Positions 25,073 to 34,860 are shown, counted from the first letter of the stretch. The stretch: DNA of 64,000 nt from Pseudomonadota bacterium (GCA_021324455.1 JAJPJA010000139.1:70207-134206), one strand, 5' to 3'. Notes: generated from the letters alone by a model not told the origin. Made by a program: numbers and translations.

Positions 25073-25316
25073 AATTGCCTCGAAGCGGTGTGTGCGGGTG
25101 AGCCGCGCGGCATTCGCCAATTGCCGCAACAGCCCGCGCCACCATGTCATTGCGACCGACCGAGGTCCAGCGAAGGAAGCGGAGGAATGACACTGTGGGG
25201 CGTGCGCAGGCCAACAGGCTCAGCGAGAATCCGATGCACGGGAGGACGTCGCAATTTGCCGCGAAAAAAATTTCGTCTAAGGTGGCTGCATATTCTCACG
25301 ATGGAGCACAACCGCG

Positions 25317-26111
25317 ATGCGGCTTAAAGACAAAATTTCCCTCATTACCGGCGCGGCTTCGGGAATCGGGGCGGCAACCGCCGCAACCTTCGCGCGGGAA
25401 GGAGCCGCCGTCGTCGTGGCCGATATCAATGACGAGGGCGGGCATCGGATGGTCGAACGGATTCGCGACGGCGGCGGTAGGGCGGATTTCGTCCATGCGG
25501 ATATCGCGCAGCCCAAAGAGGTCGAAGCGATGATCAAGTTCGCGGTCGATCGATTCGGCCGGCTGGATATTTTGCATAACAACGCGATCACGGCGAGCGC
25601 CGGCCACATCGGCGACATTTCGCTGGCGGGGTGGCAGAAAACGATCGACGTGGGACTGACCGCTTATTGGTACGCCACCAAGTGCGCGATCGCGGAAATG
25701 ATGCCCAACAAGCGCGGCGCGATAGTCAACACCGCTTCAATATCGGGGCTGGGCGGCGATTACATGATGGGCGCCTACAACACCATCAAGGCCGGCGTCA
25801 TCAACCTGACGCGCACCACGGCGATCGAATATGCGCGCAAGGGCATCCGCTGCAACGCCGTCTGTCCCGGACCGATTGCAACGCCGGCCCTGATGGGCGC
25901 GCTCAACGCCCAACCCAAACAGATCTCCGATCAGATCTGCCAGGCGATTCCGATGGGCCGTTTGGGCGATCCGCAGGAGATCGCCAACCTGGTCCTGTTC
26001 CTGGCCTCGGATGAGGCGTCGTACATCACCGGCGCATATTTTGTCGCGGACGGCGGACTGACCGCACATACGGGGATGCCAAGCCTGTTCGGCGTCGGTC
26101 CGCAATGGTAA
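25317..26111 (+). CDS. SDR family oxidoreductase
   Basis: 264 residues, classical short-chain dehydrogenase. TGAASGIG at residues 11-18 binds the dinucleotide, and Asp36 (VADIND) suggests NAD(H) preference. The NNAG motif is altered to NNAI (88-91). The catalytic set is Ser141, Tyr154 and Lys158 (YNTIK). C-terminal NAVCPGPIATP and YITGAYFVADGGLT are typical. It would oxidise a secondary alcohol or reduce a ketone; the substrate is unknown. It converges with the molybdenum-hydroxylase subunit gene. Confidence 0.93.
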   Translation: MRLKDKISLITGAASGIGAATAATFAREGAAVVVADINDEGGHRMVERIRDGGGRADFVHADIAQPKEVEAMIKFAVDRFGRLDILHNNAITASAGHIGDISLAGWQKTIDVGLTAYWYATKCAIAEMMPNKRGAIVNTASISGLGGDYMMGAYNTIKAGVINLTRTTAIEYARKGIRCNAVCPGPIATPALMGALNAQPKQISDQICQAIPMGRLGDPQEIANLVLFLASDEASYITGAYFVADGGLTAHTGMPSLFGVGPQW

Positions 26112-26120
26112 CGGCGTCAT

Positions 26121-26151
26121 CCGCGGTCCGTCGGTGGGTCATTTACCGCGG
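26121..26151. repeat. Inverted repeat between convergent genes
   Basis: CCGCGGT and ACCGCGG form a 7-bp perfect inverted repeat with a 17-base spacer, just after the SDR stop and before the end of the opposite-strand gene. There is no T-tract, so it is at best a weak terminator or mRNA-end hairpin. Confidence 0.3.
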
Positions 26152-26206
26152 GTGAAAAAGAGCGCTGTTCAGTCTGCCGTCCGGCCCGGATGAATCTTCC
26201 CCTCGG

Positions 26207-28525
26207 CTAACGCTCTTTGGCGTTCTTCAGCGCCTTGACGATGCGCGGGGGCGACATCGGGCATTCGGTCATGCGCACGCCGATTGCGCGATAGATCGCG
26301 TTGGCGACCGCGGCGGGCGGCGCCACGATCGACACTTCGCCGACGCCGCGGATTCCCAGCGGATGCCCCGGATGCGGGACCTCGACGATGCGCGGCTCGA
26401 TCGCCGGCAGGTCCAGACAGGTCGGCATGCGATAGTCCAGGAAACCGGCGTTGCGCATGATCCCTCTGGCGTCGTACACGTATTCCTCGTTCAGCGCCCA
26501 GCCCAAACCCTGCGACGTGCCGCCCTGCATCTGCCCTTCGACGTAGCTGGGATGAATCGCGCGGCCGGCGTCCTGCGCCACCGTGCAGCGCAGCACCTGC
26601 ACCTTGCCGGTCTCGGGATCGACTTCGACGTCGACCAGCAAGCCGGCAAAGGCGGGGCCCACGCTATGCGGATTGACCGTGGCGCGGCCGATAATCGGGC
26701 CGCCCAGCATCGGCAACCGCATCGCGATATCGCGCAGCGCGGCGGGGCGCTTGCCGTTGTTGCGCGCGATCGCCTTGCCGTCCACCCAGTCCACGTCTTC
26801 GGGCTTGAGCTGCCACATCACGGCGGCGCGCTGCTTGAGTTGGCGCACGGCGTCCTGCGCGGCCTCGTACACCGCCATCCCGGTGGCGAAGGTCACGCGG
26901 CTGCCGCCGGTCACGTCAGTCTGGCCGATTGAATCGGTGTCGGCGACCAGCGGGCGGACGCTGTCGATGCCGACGCCCAGCACTTCCGCCGCAATCATCG
27001 CCATCGACGCGCGCGAGCCGCCGATATCCACCGATCCGGTAACCACGCTGACGCTGCCGTCGCCATGGATATTGACCGTGGCGGAGGACTGATGGCCGGC
27101 GTTGAACCAGAATCCAAACGCGGCGCCGCGCCCGCGATTGGGTCCGGTCAGTTTGGATTTGTAGTGGTCGGAATTCTTGAGCGCCTGGCAGACTTCGATA
27201 AAGCCGATCTTGCCGTACCTGGGTCCGATAACCTGACGCGTGCCTTCCTGCGCGCCGTTCTTGATGCGGAAGTCGATCGGATCCATCCCGCACTTTTCGG
27301 CCAACTCGTCGATCACGCATTCCGAGCCGAACGCGGCGTTGGTGGCGCCGGGCGCGCGATAGGCCGCCGTTTTGGGCCGGTTGACCACCACGTCGAAGCC
27401 GTCGATCAGAAAGTTGGGGATGTCATAGGGCGCGATCACGCACATCGCGCCGGCGCCCACCGGCGACCCCGGAAACGCTCCGGCCTCGAAGGCGAGCCAA
27501 ATCCGGGCCGCGGTGATGCGGCCGTCTTTGGTCGCGCCCATCTTCACCTTGATCCACGACCCCGACGTCGGTCCGGTGGCGCGCAGCACTTCCGCCCGCG
27601 TCATCACCATCTTCACCGGATGCCCGGTCTTCTGCGACAGCAGCAGCGCCACAGGTTCCAGATAGATCGTGGTCTTGCCGCCGAAGCCGCCCCCGATCTC
27701 GGCCGGAACCACGCGGATGTTGCCCTGCGGAATTCCCAGCAGCATCGAACAGAGCATCCGCACCTCGAACGGTCCCTGGGTCGAGCAATACAGCGTCGCG
27801 TGGCCGTCGGCGTTGAATATGCCCAAAGCATTGTGCGGTTCGATGTACCCCTGATGCACCATCTGGGTGTTGAATTCGCGCTCGACGATAAAGTCCGCCG
27901 CCTTGAAGCCGGCGTCGAGGTCGCCGCGCTGGAACTGGAAATGAGCGGCGACGTTGGTCGGCTTGTCGCCCGCGCCCTTGGACGGCGCGATGAACAGCTC
28001 CATCGGGCTGTCGAACGACAGCTGGCCGAATTCCTGATTGCGCAGGTCTTCCAGCACGATCGGCGCGTCCGGCGCCATCGCTTCCTTGACCGTCAGCACA
28101 AACGGCAGCGGCTCGTATTCGACTTCGATCAGCCCGAGCGCCTCTTCCGCGATGTGCGGCGAGGTGGCGGCGACGGCGGCGACCGCGTGTCCGTCGTACA
28201 TGACCTTGTCGCGCGCCAGGATGTTGTGCGAGATGTCGTGCGGATTCATCATCATCTCGCCCATCGACTGGCGCCGTCCGGGCAGATCGACGAGGTCCTT
28301 GCCGGTCACGACCGCCTTGACCCCGGGCAGGCGCAGCGCCTTCTCGACGTTGATCGATTTGATTCGCGCGTGCGGATAAGGACTGCGCAGCACCTTGCCG
28401 TGCAGCATGTCCGGCCAACTGTAATCGGCGCCGTACTTGGCCCGCCCGGTCACCTTGTCGACGCCGTCATGGCGCACGGGCCGGGTTCCGATGACTTTGA
28501 ATTCGTGCTGTTCGGTTGTGCTCAT
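26207..28525 (-). CDS. Molybdenum hydroxylase large subunit (xanthine dehydrogenase family)
   Basis: 772 residues, the usual length of a molybdopterin-binding CoxL/XdhB-type subunit. Two regions stand out: IGGGFGGKT (about residue 275) and AYRAPGATNAAFGSE (about 390), both cofactor-loop hallmarks. The GVGE close to the C-terminus supplies the catalytic glutamate. It would hydroxylate an aldehyde or N-heterocycle carbon using a Mo-cytosine-dinucleotide cofactor. The usual partner genes for the FAD subunit and the 2Fe-2S subunit are not adjacent. The upstream gene, 46 bases away on the same strand, is a hydantoinase/oxoprolinase, so the two probably form an operon. Confidence 0.93.
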   Translation of the reverse strand: MSTTEQHEFKVIGTRPVRHDGVDKVTGRAKYGADYSWPDMLHGKVLRSPYPHARIKSINVEKALRLPGVKAVVTGKDLVDLPGRRQSMGEMMMNPHDISHNILARDKVMYDGHAVAAVAATSPHIAEEALGLIEVEYEPLPFVLTVKEAMAPDAPIVLEDLRNQEFGQLSFDSPMELFIAPSKGAGDKPTNVAAHFQFQRGDLDAGFKAADFIVEREFNTQMVHQGYIEPHNALGIFNADGHATLYCSTQGPFEVRMLCSMLLGIPQGNIRVVPAEIGGGFGGKTTIYLEPVALLLSQKTGHPVKMVMTRAEVLRATGPTSGSWIKVKMGATKDGRITAARIWLAFEAGAFPGSPVGAGAMCVIAPYDIPNFLIDGFDVVVNRPKTAAYRAPGATNAAFGSECVIDELAEKCGMDPIDFRIKNGAQEGTRQVIGPRYGKIGFIEVCQALKNSDHYKSKLTGPNRGRGAAFGFWFNAGHQSSATVNIHGDGSVSVVTGSVDIGGSRASMAMIAAEVLGVGIDSVRPLVADTDSIGQTDVTGGSRVTFATGMAVYEAAQDAVRQLKQRAAVMWQLKPEDVDWVDGKAIARNNGKRPAALRDIAMRLPMLGGPIIGRATVNPHSVGPAFAGLLVDVEVDPETGKVQVLRCTVAQDAGRAIHPSYVEGQMQGGTSQGLGWALNEEYVYDARGIMRNAGFLDYRMPTCLDLPAIEPRIVEVPHPGHPLGIRGVGEVSIVAPPAAVANAIYRAIGVRMTECPMSPPRIVKALKNAKER

Positions 28526-28571
28526 GGCTGCTCCCTGCGCGCTCGGATGTTGATTTGGATTATAAACGCCT

Positions 28572-30680
28572 TCAGGCGCCCACGTTCAAGACGATATTGC
28601 CGTAATCGTCCACGTGGCTGGTCTGGCCCGGACGCACCGGCATCGTCGTGTGCGGCAACTCGATGATCGCGGGTCCCGTAACTTCGGCGCCGGGGCCCAG
28701 CCGCCCGCCGTCAAGCACCGGCGTATCGACAAAGCCCTCGGCCTCCCACCAGTACACGCGCCGGCGCCTGACGATCGGTGCGGCGCCGCGGCCGTTGTCT
28801 GAATTGGCGGGCAGCTTGACCGGGTTGACTTCAGGCAGGCGGCCCACCGCGCGCAACCGCAGCTTCATCAGCTCGACTCCGGCTTCGCGAAAGCCCGCGC
28901 CCTGGCCGTAGCGCCGGGCGTAGGTGGATTCGAAGGTATCGACCAGCGCATCGACTTCATCGGGCGCGAAGCCCGCCGCCGGATAAGGAATCTCGAGCGA
29001 AGAGATCTGCGCTCCGTATTTGAGGCTGACGAAGCGCTCGAAATGCATACTGGATCGCGCAAAGCCTTCGCCCGCAAGCTGAAGCGCCGCGCGCTCTTCC
29101 ATCTCATTGAAGATGGCATTGAGCGCGCGCGCGTCCAGCGGCTCGCGCATGAATTCGTTGCGGTCATACACATGCACCACGCCGCCCAGATAGGTACCGA
29201 GCGCCGACCACACGGCGGCGCAATTGCCCAGCGGCACCACCACCTGCCCGACGCCCAGTTCGCGCGCGTATGCACCGGCATGCGTCGGACCGCCGCCGCC
29301 GAAAGCAAACACCACGAACTCGCGCGGGTCATAGCCGCGAAACAGGGTCATGCGGCGGATTTCCCCGGCCATCATGTTGTCCACGATCTGACAGATGCCG
29401 GCCGCCGTTTCCTCCAGTCCCAATCCCAGGCTTGCGGCCAGACGCCCGATGCCCTGGCGCGCAAGGTCGGCGCGCAGCTTGCGCTTGCCGCCCAAAAAGT
29501 AGTCCGGGTCGAGGATTCCCAGCACCAGGTTGGCGTCGGTGACGGTGGGCTCGGCGCCGCCCTGCCCATAGCACATCGGTCCGGGCTCGGCACCGGCGCT
29601 GCGCGGCCCCACGCGCATCGCACCCGAGGCCGGATCGATGTACGCGATACTGCCGCCGCCCGCTCCGATCGACACCACGTCGACCATCGAGACCGCCATT
29701 TCATAGCGGCCCAGCACCGTCGCGCTGCGGGTAAGCGGCGCGCCCTGATGAACGATGCCCACGTCGAACGTCGTCCCGCCCATGTCGGTGGTGATGATGT
29801 TCGGATAGCCCATGCGCGGACCAAGGATGCTGGACGCGCCGACGCCGCTGACCGGACCCGAGTCGATCGTATAGAGCGGCACCGCTTCCGCCTGCTCGCC
29901 CGGCACGCATCCGCCGACGCATTGGGCGAACAGGAAGCGGCCCTTGTAACCGGCCTCCGCCGCCTGCCGCTCCAGCCCGGAGACGTAGCGCTTCATCAAC
30001 GGACCGATACAGGCGTTGAACACGGCGGCGACCGCGCGCGGATATTCCCCGACCATCGGGGAGACTTCGTGCGAGCAACTGACAAAGAGGTCCGGCGCGG
30101 CTCGGCGGGCGATCGCGGCCAGCGCTTTTTCGTGCGCGGGATTCATCGGCGACCACAACAGGCAGATGGCCAAAGCTTCGATTCCTTTGGATAACAGGCG
30201 CCGCAGGGCCGCCTCGGCGCGAGCCTCATCCAGCGCGACCACGGTGTTGCCCTTGCAGTCCACGCGCTCAATTACTTCCTCGATACAATCAGGCGCGACC
30301 AGCGGCTCGGGCTTATGCGCGCCGGGTATATAGAGCAGTTCGTCGATCGAAAGCCCCTTGGTACGTCCGCCGCCGCGCATGATGGAAAGCGCCTCGCCGT
30401 GGCCCACGGTGGTCAGCAATCCGACCCGGGCGCCGCGCCTGGTCACGATTGCGTTGGTCCCCACCGTGGTGCCGTTGACCAGGGTCACGGTGTCAGCCAG
30501 CAGCCGGCCCACGTCCAGCCCGGCCGCGGATGCCGCCGCTTCGAGCGCCTTGAAGAAACCCTGAGCGGGATTTTGCGGAGTAGTCGGCGCCTTGCCGGTG
30601 ATGAAGCGGCCGGCCCGACCGTCGAACACCGCGCAATCGGTAAACGTGCCGCCGATATCCACTCCGACCATGTAGCTCAT
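28572..30680 (-). CDS. Hydantoinase/oxoprolinase family protein (HyuA type)
   Basis: 702 residues. The N-terminus VGVDIGGTFTDCAVFD is the ATP-binding start of the hydantoinase A/acetone-carboxylase family. LVNGTTVGTNAIVTRRGARVGLLTT and TTDMGGTTFDVGIV are the other conserved blocks, and FAFGGGGPTHAG lies in the C-terminal part. Members use ATP to open a cyclic amide (5-oxoproline, hydantoin) or to activate a ketone. They usually need a HyuB-type partner, which is not seen here. It shares a strand with the molybdenum-hydroxylase subunit and starts 98 bases from the divergent alcohol dehydrogenase. Confidence 0.93.
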   Translation of the reverse strand: MSYMVGVDIGGTFTDCAVFDGRAGRFITGKAPTTPQNPAQGFFKALEAAASAAGLDVGRLLADTVTLVNGTTVGTNAIVTRRGARVGLLTTVGHGEALSIMRGGGRTKGLSIDELLYIPGAHKPEPLVAPDCIEEVIERVDCKGNTVVALDEARAEAALRRLLSKGIEALAICLLWSPMNPAHEKALAAIARRAAPDLFVSCSHEVSPMVGEYPRAVAAVFNACIGPLMKRYVSGLERQAAEAGYKGRFLFAQCVGGCVPGEQAEAVPLYTIDSGPVSGVGASSILGPRMGYPNIITTDMGGTTFDVGIVHQGAPLTRSATVLGRYEMAVSMVDVVSIGAGGGSIAYIDPASGAMRVGPRSAGAEPGPMCYGQGGAEPTVTDANLVLGILDPDYFLGGKRKLRADLARQGIGRLAASLGLGLEETAAGICQIVDNMMAGEIRRMTLFRGYDPREFVVFAFGGGGPTHAGAYARELGVGQVVVPLGNCAAVWSALGTYLGGVVHVYDRNEFMREPLDARALNAIFNEMEERAALQLAGEGFARSSMHFERFVSLKYGAQISSLEIPYPAAGFAPDEVDALVDTFESTYARRYGQGAGFREAGVELMKLRLRAVGRLPEVNPVKLPANSDNGRGAAPIVRRRRVYWWEAEGFVDTPVLDGGRLGPGAEVTGPAIIELPHTTMPVRPGQTSHVDDYGNIVLNVGA

Positions 30681-30778
30681 AGAGTTGCCGCTCCCGTCTT
30701 CCGCTCAGCTTGTGATGCGCCGCCTGCGATCGTAGGCTGCCCGAAAAAGCGTAAGCCGCCGAACGGAGAGAATCCACC

Positions 30779-31897
30779 ATGGCCGAAATTCCCAAAACCT
30801 GCAAAGCCGCCGTGCTCAACCGCCTTAAGCAACCGATCAGTATCGAAGAGGTCAAGGTGCCGCAGGAACTGGAACCCGGAGCGATGCTGGTGCGGACCGA
30901 CGTGGCGTCGCTGTGCGGCTCCGATATCCACATGTGGGACGGCACCATCATGCTCCCGATCGAACCCTTTCTGCCGATCATTCCGGGCCATGAGATGATG
31001 GGTACGATTGTCGATCCGGGCACGGTCAGCTGCGACGCGGTGGGCCAGCCGCTGCGCGAGGGCGACCGCATCGTGTGGAGTCCGGCCACGTGCGGTCAAT
31101 GCTTCTGGTGCCGCGTCACGAAACAGGAGTCGCTGTGCCCCAACCGGCGCAACTATAACTTCGCCTCCTGCCGCAATTATCCTTACCTGCTCGGCGGTCT
31201 GTCGCAGTACTGCTACGTTTATCCGACTTCGGGCAAAATCAGGATTCCCGACGAAGTCAAGAGCGAATGGGCCTCGGCGGCGTCATGCGCGCTGCGCACC
31301 GTGGTGCATGCGTTCGAAAAGCTCGGCGCGGTGCACGATTGCGACACCGTCGTGGTGCAGGGCGCGGGACCGGTGGGTTTGTTCGCGGTCGCGATGGCGT
31401 CGAAGGCCGGCGCCAGCCGCATCATCAATATCGGAGCGCCGCAGGTCAGGCTGGAGATTGCGCGGCGATGGGGCGCCAATCACGTTATTTCGGTGGACAA
31501 GGCCGACGCCAGACAGCGGCAGGATCAGGTGATGACGCTGACCGGCGGGCGCGGCGCCGATATCGTGATCGAAGCGTCGGGCGCCAAAACCGCTTTCCGC
31601 GAGGGAATCGACATGGTGCGCCGCGGCGGACGCTACCTGGTAATCGGCCAGACCAACATGGACGAGGTCTCGATCGCGCCCAGCGCAATCGTCGGCCGCG
31701 AGATGACCGTGTTCGGATCGCTGTCGGCGGAAACCACGGATTACTACAAGGCGATGGAATTTCTGCGCAACAATCGCGACCGCTTCGACTTCGACGCGAT
31801 GGTCGGTTCGCGCTATCCGCTGTCCAAAGTGAATGAAGCATACGAGGCGATGCGCACCTTCAGCGTCATCAAGCCGGTCATCCTGCCGTATGGCTGA
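30779..31897 (+). CDS. Zinc-binding alcohol dehydrogenase family protein
   Basis: 372 residues of the medium-chain dehydrogenase type. Catalytic zinc ligands are Cys46 (LCGSDIH), His71 and Glu72 (PGHEMMG). The structural zinc site is Cys105, 108, 111 and 120 (TCGQCFWC then SLC). The Rossmann loop is VQGAGPVGLFA near residue 195. GGAGAG precedes the ATG region as a purine-rich ribosome site. The reaction is NAD(P)-dependent alcohol/aldehyde conversion; substrate unknown. It is divergent from the hydantoinase gene and may belong to the same pathway. Confidence 0.92.
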   Translation: MAEIPKTCKAAVLNRLKQPISIEEVKVPQELEPGAMLVRTDVASLCGSDIHMWDGTIMLPIEPFLPIIPGHEMMGTIVDPGTVSCDAVGQPLREGDRIVWSPATCGQCFWCRVTKQESLCPNRRNYNFASCRNYPYLLGGLSQYCYVYPTSGKIRIPDEVKSEWASAASCALRTVVHAFEKLGAVHDCDTVVVQGAGPVGLFAVAMASKAGASRIINIGAPQVRLEIARRWGANHVISVDKADARQRQDQVMTLTGGRGADIVIEASGAKTAFREGIDMVRRGGRYLVIGQTNMDEVSIAPSAIVGREMTVFGSLSAETTDYYKAMEFLRNNRDRFDFDAMVGSRYPLSKVNEAYEAMRTFSVIKPVILPYG

Positions 31898-31981
31898 AGG
31901 CGCGCGTCCGCGCGGCTTGTGATCGCGCCATTTTTGCGCCAACCTTCCCTCTCCGGCATCGCGCGATAAGGGAGAATCATC

Positions 31982-33163
31982 ATGGCTTACGGCGACACGC
32001 CCTACGATGAGCGGCTCAAACGGGCATGGGAAGAGTTCTGCGACAAGCTCAAGAGCGCGCAGAGCCTGATCTTCAACGACACCCTGGGTGCGACGCCGCT
32101 GGATCGCGCCACCGGTTTCCAGTACCTGTCGCGCTACATCTCCAAGGCGCTGAATGAGAAGTTCGAGTTCAACGATCCGCTCTATCCGCAGTTGTGGCAG
32201 TTGCAGACGCCGACCAACAAATCCTTCGGCGACAATCCCGACTGCACTTACCTGGTGACCTGGCTGGACGGCGCGCACGATTACCGCATCGTCGGCAACC
32301 GCGGCACCGTATCGTGGGTGTCCTTCCTGGTCAACGGCGCCGAGTTCACTGTCACCAACTCCGCCATCAGCAACAGTCAGCTCATAACGGAATGGGACGG
32401 AAGCTTTCAGATCAATGTCAGCGCGCAGCGGCATCCGGGAAACTGGCTCAAACTGGGCCCCGGCCCCAACTTCCTGTTCATCCGGCAGTTCTTCGGCGAA
32501 TGGGATACCGAAGAGCCGATGTGGATCCGGGTCGAGCGCGTCGGCGCGGCCGAACCGCCGCCCCCGCTTACGCCCGAGCGCCTGATAAAAGGGCTGCGCG
32601 ACGCGGGCGACTGGTTCATCTCGGATTCAAAGCGGTGGGTTGACTGGGTGGAGTTCTACGCCGACAAACCCAATCAGTGGGTGTCGGGAATGCCGGCGTG
32701 GGCGGGCGACGGACAGAGCCAATCGCTGGGGCGGCAGCTGCAGTTCTGCTACTGGAAGATTCAACCCGATGAAGCGCTGATCTTCGAAGTCAAGCCGCCG
32801 CGATGCGCTTACTGGAATTTCGAACTGGCTAATCGATGGTTCAATTCGACTGACTACAGATACCGGTTCTCGTCCCTGAATGGAAAGCAGGCGGTTTACG
32901 AAGACGACGGCTGGGTGCGAATCGCGGTATCGCACGTCGACCCCGGCATTCCGAACTGGCTCGACGTGGGCGGGCATTGCGTGGGCATGGTCAATCAGCG
33001 CTGGGTCGAGGCGGAAGACCATCCGGTGCCGACGGCCAAACTGGTCAAGGTCGCGGATCTGCCGGGATTGCTGCCCTCAAACGCGCGCCGCGTAACACCC
33101 GAGCAGCGCCGGGAACAGTTGCGCCGGCGCAAAATCGGAGTCGATCGCCGCTTCCCGGTATAG
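31982..33163 (+). CDS. DUF1214 domain protein
   Basis: 393 residues, no signal peptide. The C-terminal third matches the DUF1214 pattern: GWVRIAVSHVDPGIPNWLD with a following RW motif, and aromatic-rich segments such as CAYWNFELANRWFNS. The function of the domain is not known; it occurs singly or with DUF1254. A clear GGGAGA precedes the ATG. It follows the alcohol dehydrogenase by 84 bases on the same strand, so the two may be co-transcribed. Confidence 0.82.
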   Translation: MAYGDTPYDERLKRAWEEFCDKLKSAQSLIFNDTLGATPLDRATGFQYLSRYISKALNEKFEFNDPLYPQLWQLQTPTNKSFGDNPDCTYLVTWLDGAHDYRIVGNRGTVSWVSFLVNGAEFTVTNSAISNSQLITEWDGSFQINVSAQRHPGNWLKLGPGPNFLFIRQFFGEWDTEEPMWIRVERVGAAEPPPPLTPERLIKGLRDAGDWFISDSKRWVDWVEFYADKPNQWVSGMPAWAGDGQSQSLGRQLQFCYWKIQPDEALIFEVKPPRCAYWNFELANRWFNSTDYRYRFSSLNGKQAVYEDDGWVRIAVSHVDPGIPNWLDVGGHCVGMVNQRWVEAEDHPVPTAKLVKVADLPGLLPSNARRVTPEQRREQLRRRKIGVDRRFPV

Positions 33164-33193
33164 CGACTGTCGTCCATCCAGGGCGAGGAAGTC

Positions 33194-34057
33194 TCACGCG
33201 CGCATTCGCCGCGCCAGTGACGCGACTTCGCGCCGCATCTCGCTTTCCGCCAGCCAAATCCTTCCGCCGTGGCCGGGCAGCACCCACTCGAAGCGCTCCT
33301 CGACCAGCCGCCGCATCGACGCGATCTGATCTTCCCACGAATCCCAACAGGCCCATCGCGAGGCGCCCAGCCTGCGCTCATCGGCGCGCCACCAGACGTG
33401 GTCGCCGGTGAACAGGTAGCGATCCCGGAACAGCAGCACGCAATGCCCGGGCGAATGGCCCGGAGTCGGGATTACCTTGAATTCGGGCGCGATCCGCACC
33501 GGCGCGTCGCCGTCGATCACGATCTCGGCCCCGGGCTGCGCGTCCAAATCGCGCCGATGGATGATGCGGCGGGCGCCGAACCGATGCGCGAACTCGGCCG
33601 CCTGCGCCACGTCGTCGCGATGGGTCAGGAAGATGTATCTGATTGCGCCCATCTGCTCGAAATGCCGCAGCAGATGACTCACCGTCCGGGGCGAATCGAC
33701 CAGCCAATTGCCGGCCGGATGCCGGATGAAGTAGCTGCTCGCGCCGTAGCTGCCGGGCGCAGCGAAACCGCAGTAATACACCGGCCCCTCGATTTGGATC
33801 GGGAAGTCGGCCATCACCGATTTCACATCGGCGCGATTGCGCGTGCCGATCGATCCGACCGGGCAGGCCAGCAGCGCGCGCGCCGCGGCACGGACATCCG
33901 CGCCGCTTTGCGGCTGCGCGCGCACGTAGGAGTATTGCGCGGCTTGGGCAAACACCGCGGGCGCCAACTGCCGGCAGGTGTCGCAGTCGATACAGGTCGA
34001 ATCGACGAAGAACTCGCCCGCGGCGTTCTCAGGGACACTTTTCCTGACGTCCGCCAT
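33194..34057 (-). CDS. Ferredoxin-MBL fold hydrolase fusion
   Basis: 287 residues from the ATG at 34057. Residues 15-72 form a single-cluster ferredoxin-like domain: Cys22, Cys25, Cys28 (CIDCDTC) and Cys65 followed by Pro. Residues 85-285 are a metallo-beta-lactamase fold: THRDDV in place of the standard HxHxDH, then TPGHSPGHC, TGDHVW and PGHGG. The altered first metal motif suggests a modified metal site. The fusion recalls redox-linked MBL proteins, but no substrate can be assigned. It is divergent from the cupin gene, with about 120 bases between starts. Confidence 0.85.
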   Translation of the reverse strand: MADVRKSVPENAAGEFFVDSTCIDCDTCRQLAPAVFAQAAQYSYVRAQPQSGADVRAAARALLACPVGSIGTRNRADVKSVMADFPIQIEGPVYYCGFAAPGSYGASSYFIRHPAGNWLVDSPRTVSHLLRHFEQMGAIRYIFLTHRDDVAQAAEFAHRFGARRIIHRRDLDAQPGAEIVIDGDAPVRIAPEFKVIPTPGHSPGHCVLLFRDRYLFTGDHVWWRADERRLGASRWACWDSWEDQIASMRRLVEERFEWVLPGHGGRIWLAESEMRREVASLARRMRA

Positions 34058-34177
34058 GATTCCATCATGCCACAAATCGCGTGCAGGCGCTTTCAGCCGC
34101 AAACCGGACCCGCGGTCGTTGACAGGCGGCATCAAACCGGATTAGCAAGCGGGGGATGCTCGCGCAGGAGGAAAGTC

Positions 34178-34858
34178 ATGGCCGATCCAGCCAACGTACC
34201 CTCGCAAATTATCCCGGCGGCTCAGCGCGAATGGGAAACGATCTCGCCCACGGTGAAAATGAAGAAGCTGTGGTCCGACTCCGCCGCCAAACGGCGCGTC
34301 CAGATAACCCGCTTCGAACCCGGTGCGACCCTCCCGATGCATCGCCATGTCGGCGACGAACTGCTCTATGTAATCGAAGGCGCGATCTCGGACGACTTCG
34401 GCACGACCACGGCCGGCAACGTCAGCTACCGGCCCAACGGATGCGTTCATACGGTAACCTGCCGCAACGGCGCGACGATCCTGGCCATGGTCAGCGGAAG
34501 CAGCGAACCGGCGGCGGAGATCGGCAACGCACCGCGCTCGCAGAATTTCATCCTCAGCGACATCGCATGGGTCGAAGCGATGCCCGGGATGCGCCACAAA
34601 CCGATCTGGCGCGATCAGGCCACCAATCGGCTCGTGATGCTGGGGCGGTTCGAGGCGGGAGCAACCATCCCGCTCCATCGGCATCTGGGCGACGAGCTGA
34701 TTTTCGTGATCGAAGGCAGCAGTATCGACGAATCAGGCGAAGTCGCGGTGGGCGACGCCAACTACCGGCCCAACGGCTGCACCCATACGGTGTGGACCAA
34801 AACCGGCGGCACGTTTCTGGCCTTTGTCAGCGGCGGCGTCGAGATGGTGAAGAGCTGA
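34178..34858 (+). CDS. Double cupin protein (ChrR-like)
   Basis: 226 residues from the ATG at 34178, with AGGAGG six bases upstream; the long track ORF (from 33269) is only an open frame. Two cupin domains repeat the same metal motif. Domain 1 has His55, His57, Glu61 and His91 (MHRHVGDEL, NGCVHTV). Domain 2 has His167, His169, Glu173 and His203 (LHRHLGDEL, NGCTHTV). The near-identity of the motifs points to an internal duplication. ChrR-type cupins bind zinc and often sense stress or act as dioxygenases; no sigma factor partner is adjacent. Confidence 0.87.
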   Translation: MADPANVPSQIIPAAQREWETISPTVKMKKLWSDSAAKRRVQITRFEPGATLPMHRHVGDELLYVIEGAISDDFGTTTAGNVSYRPNGCVHTVTCRNGATILAMVSGSSEPAAEIGNAPRSQNFILSDIAWVEAMPGMRHKPIWRDQATNRLVMLGRFEAGATIPLHRHLGDELIFVIEGSSIDESGEVAVGDANYRPNGCTHTVWTKTGGTFLAFVSGGVEMVKS

Positions 34859-34860
34859 GG

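Noticed and set aside
33269-34177. Long open frame upstream of the cupin start (529-codon track ORF)
   Set aside because: It runs antisense through the MBL gene and the strong AGGAGG-ATG at 34178 marks the true start.
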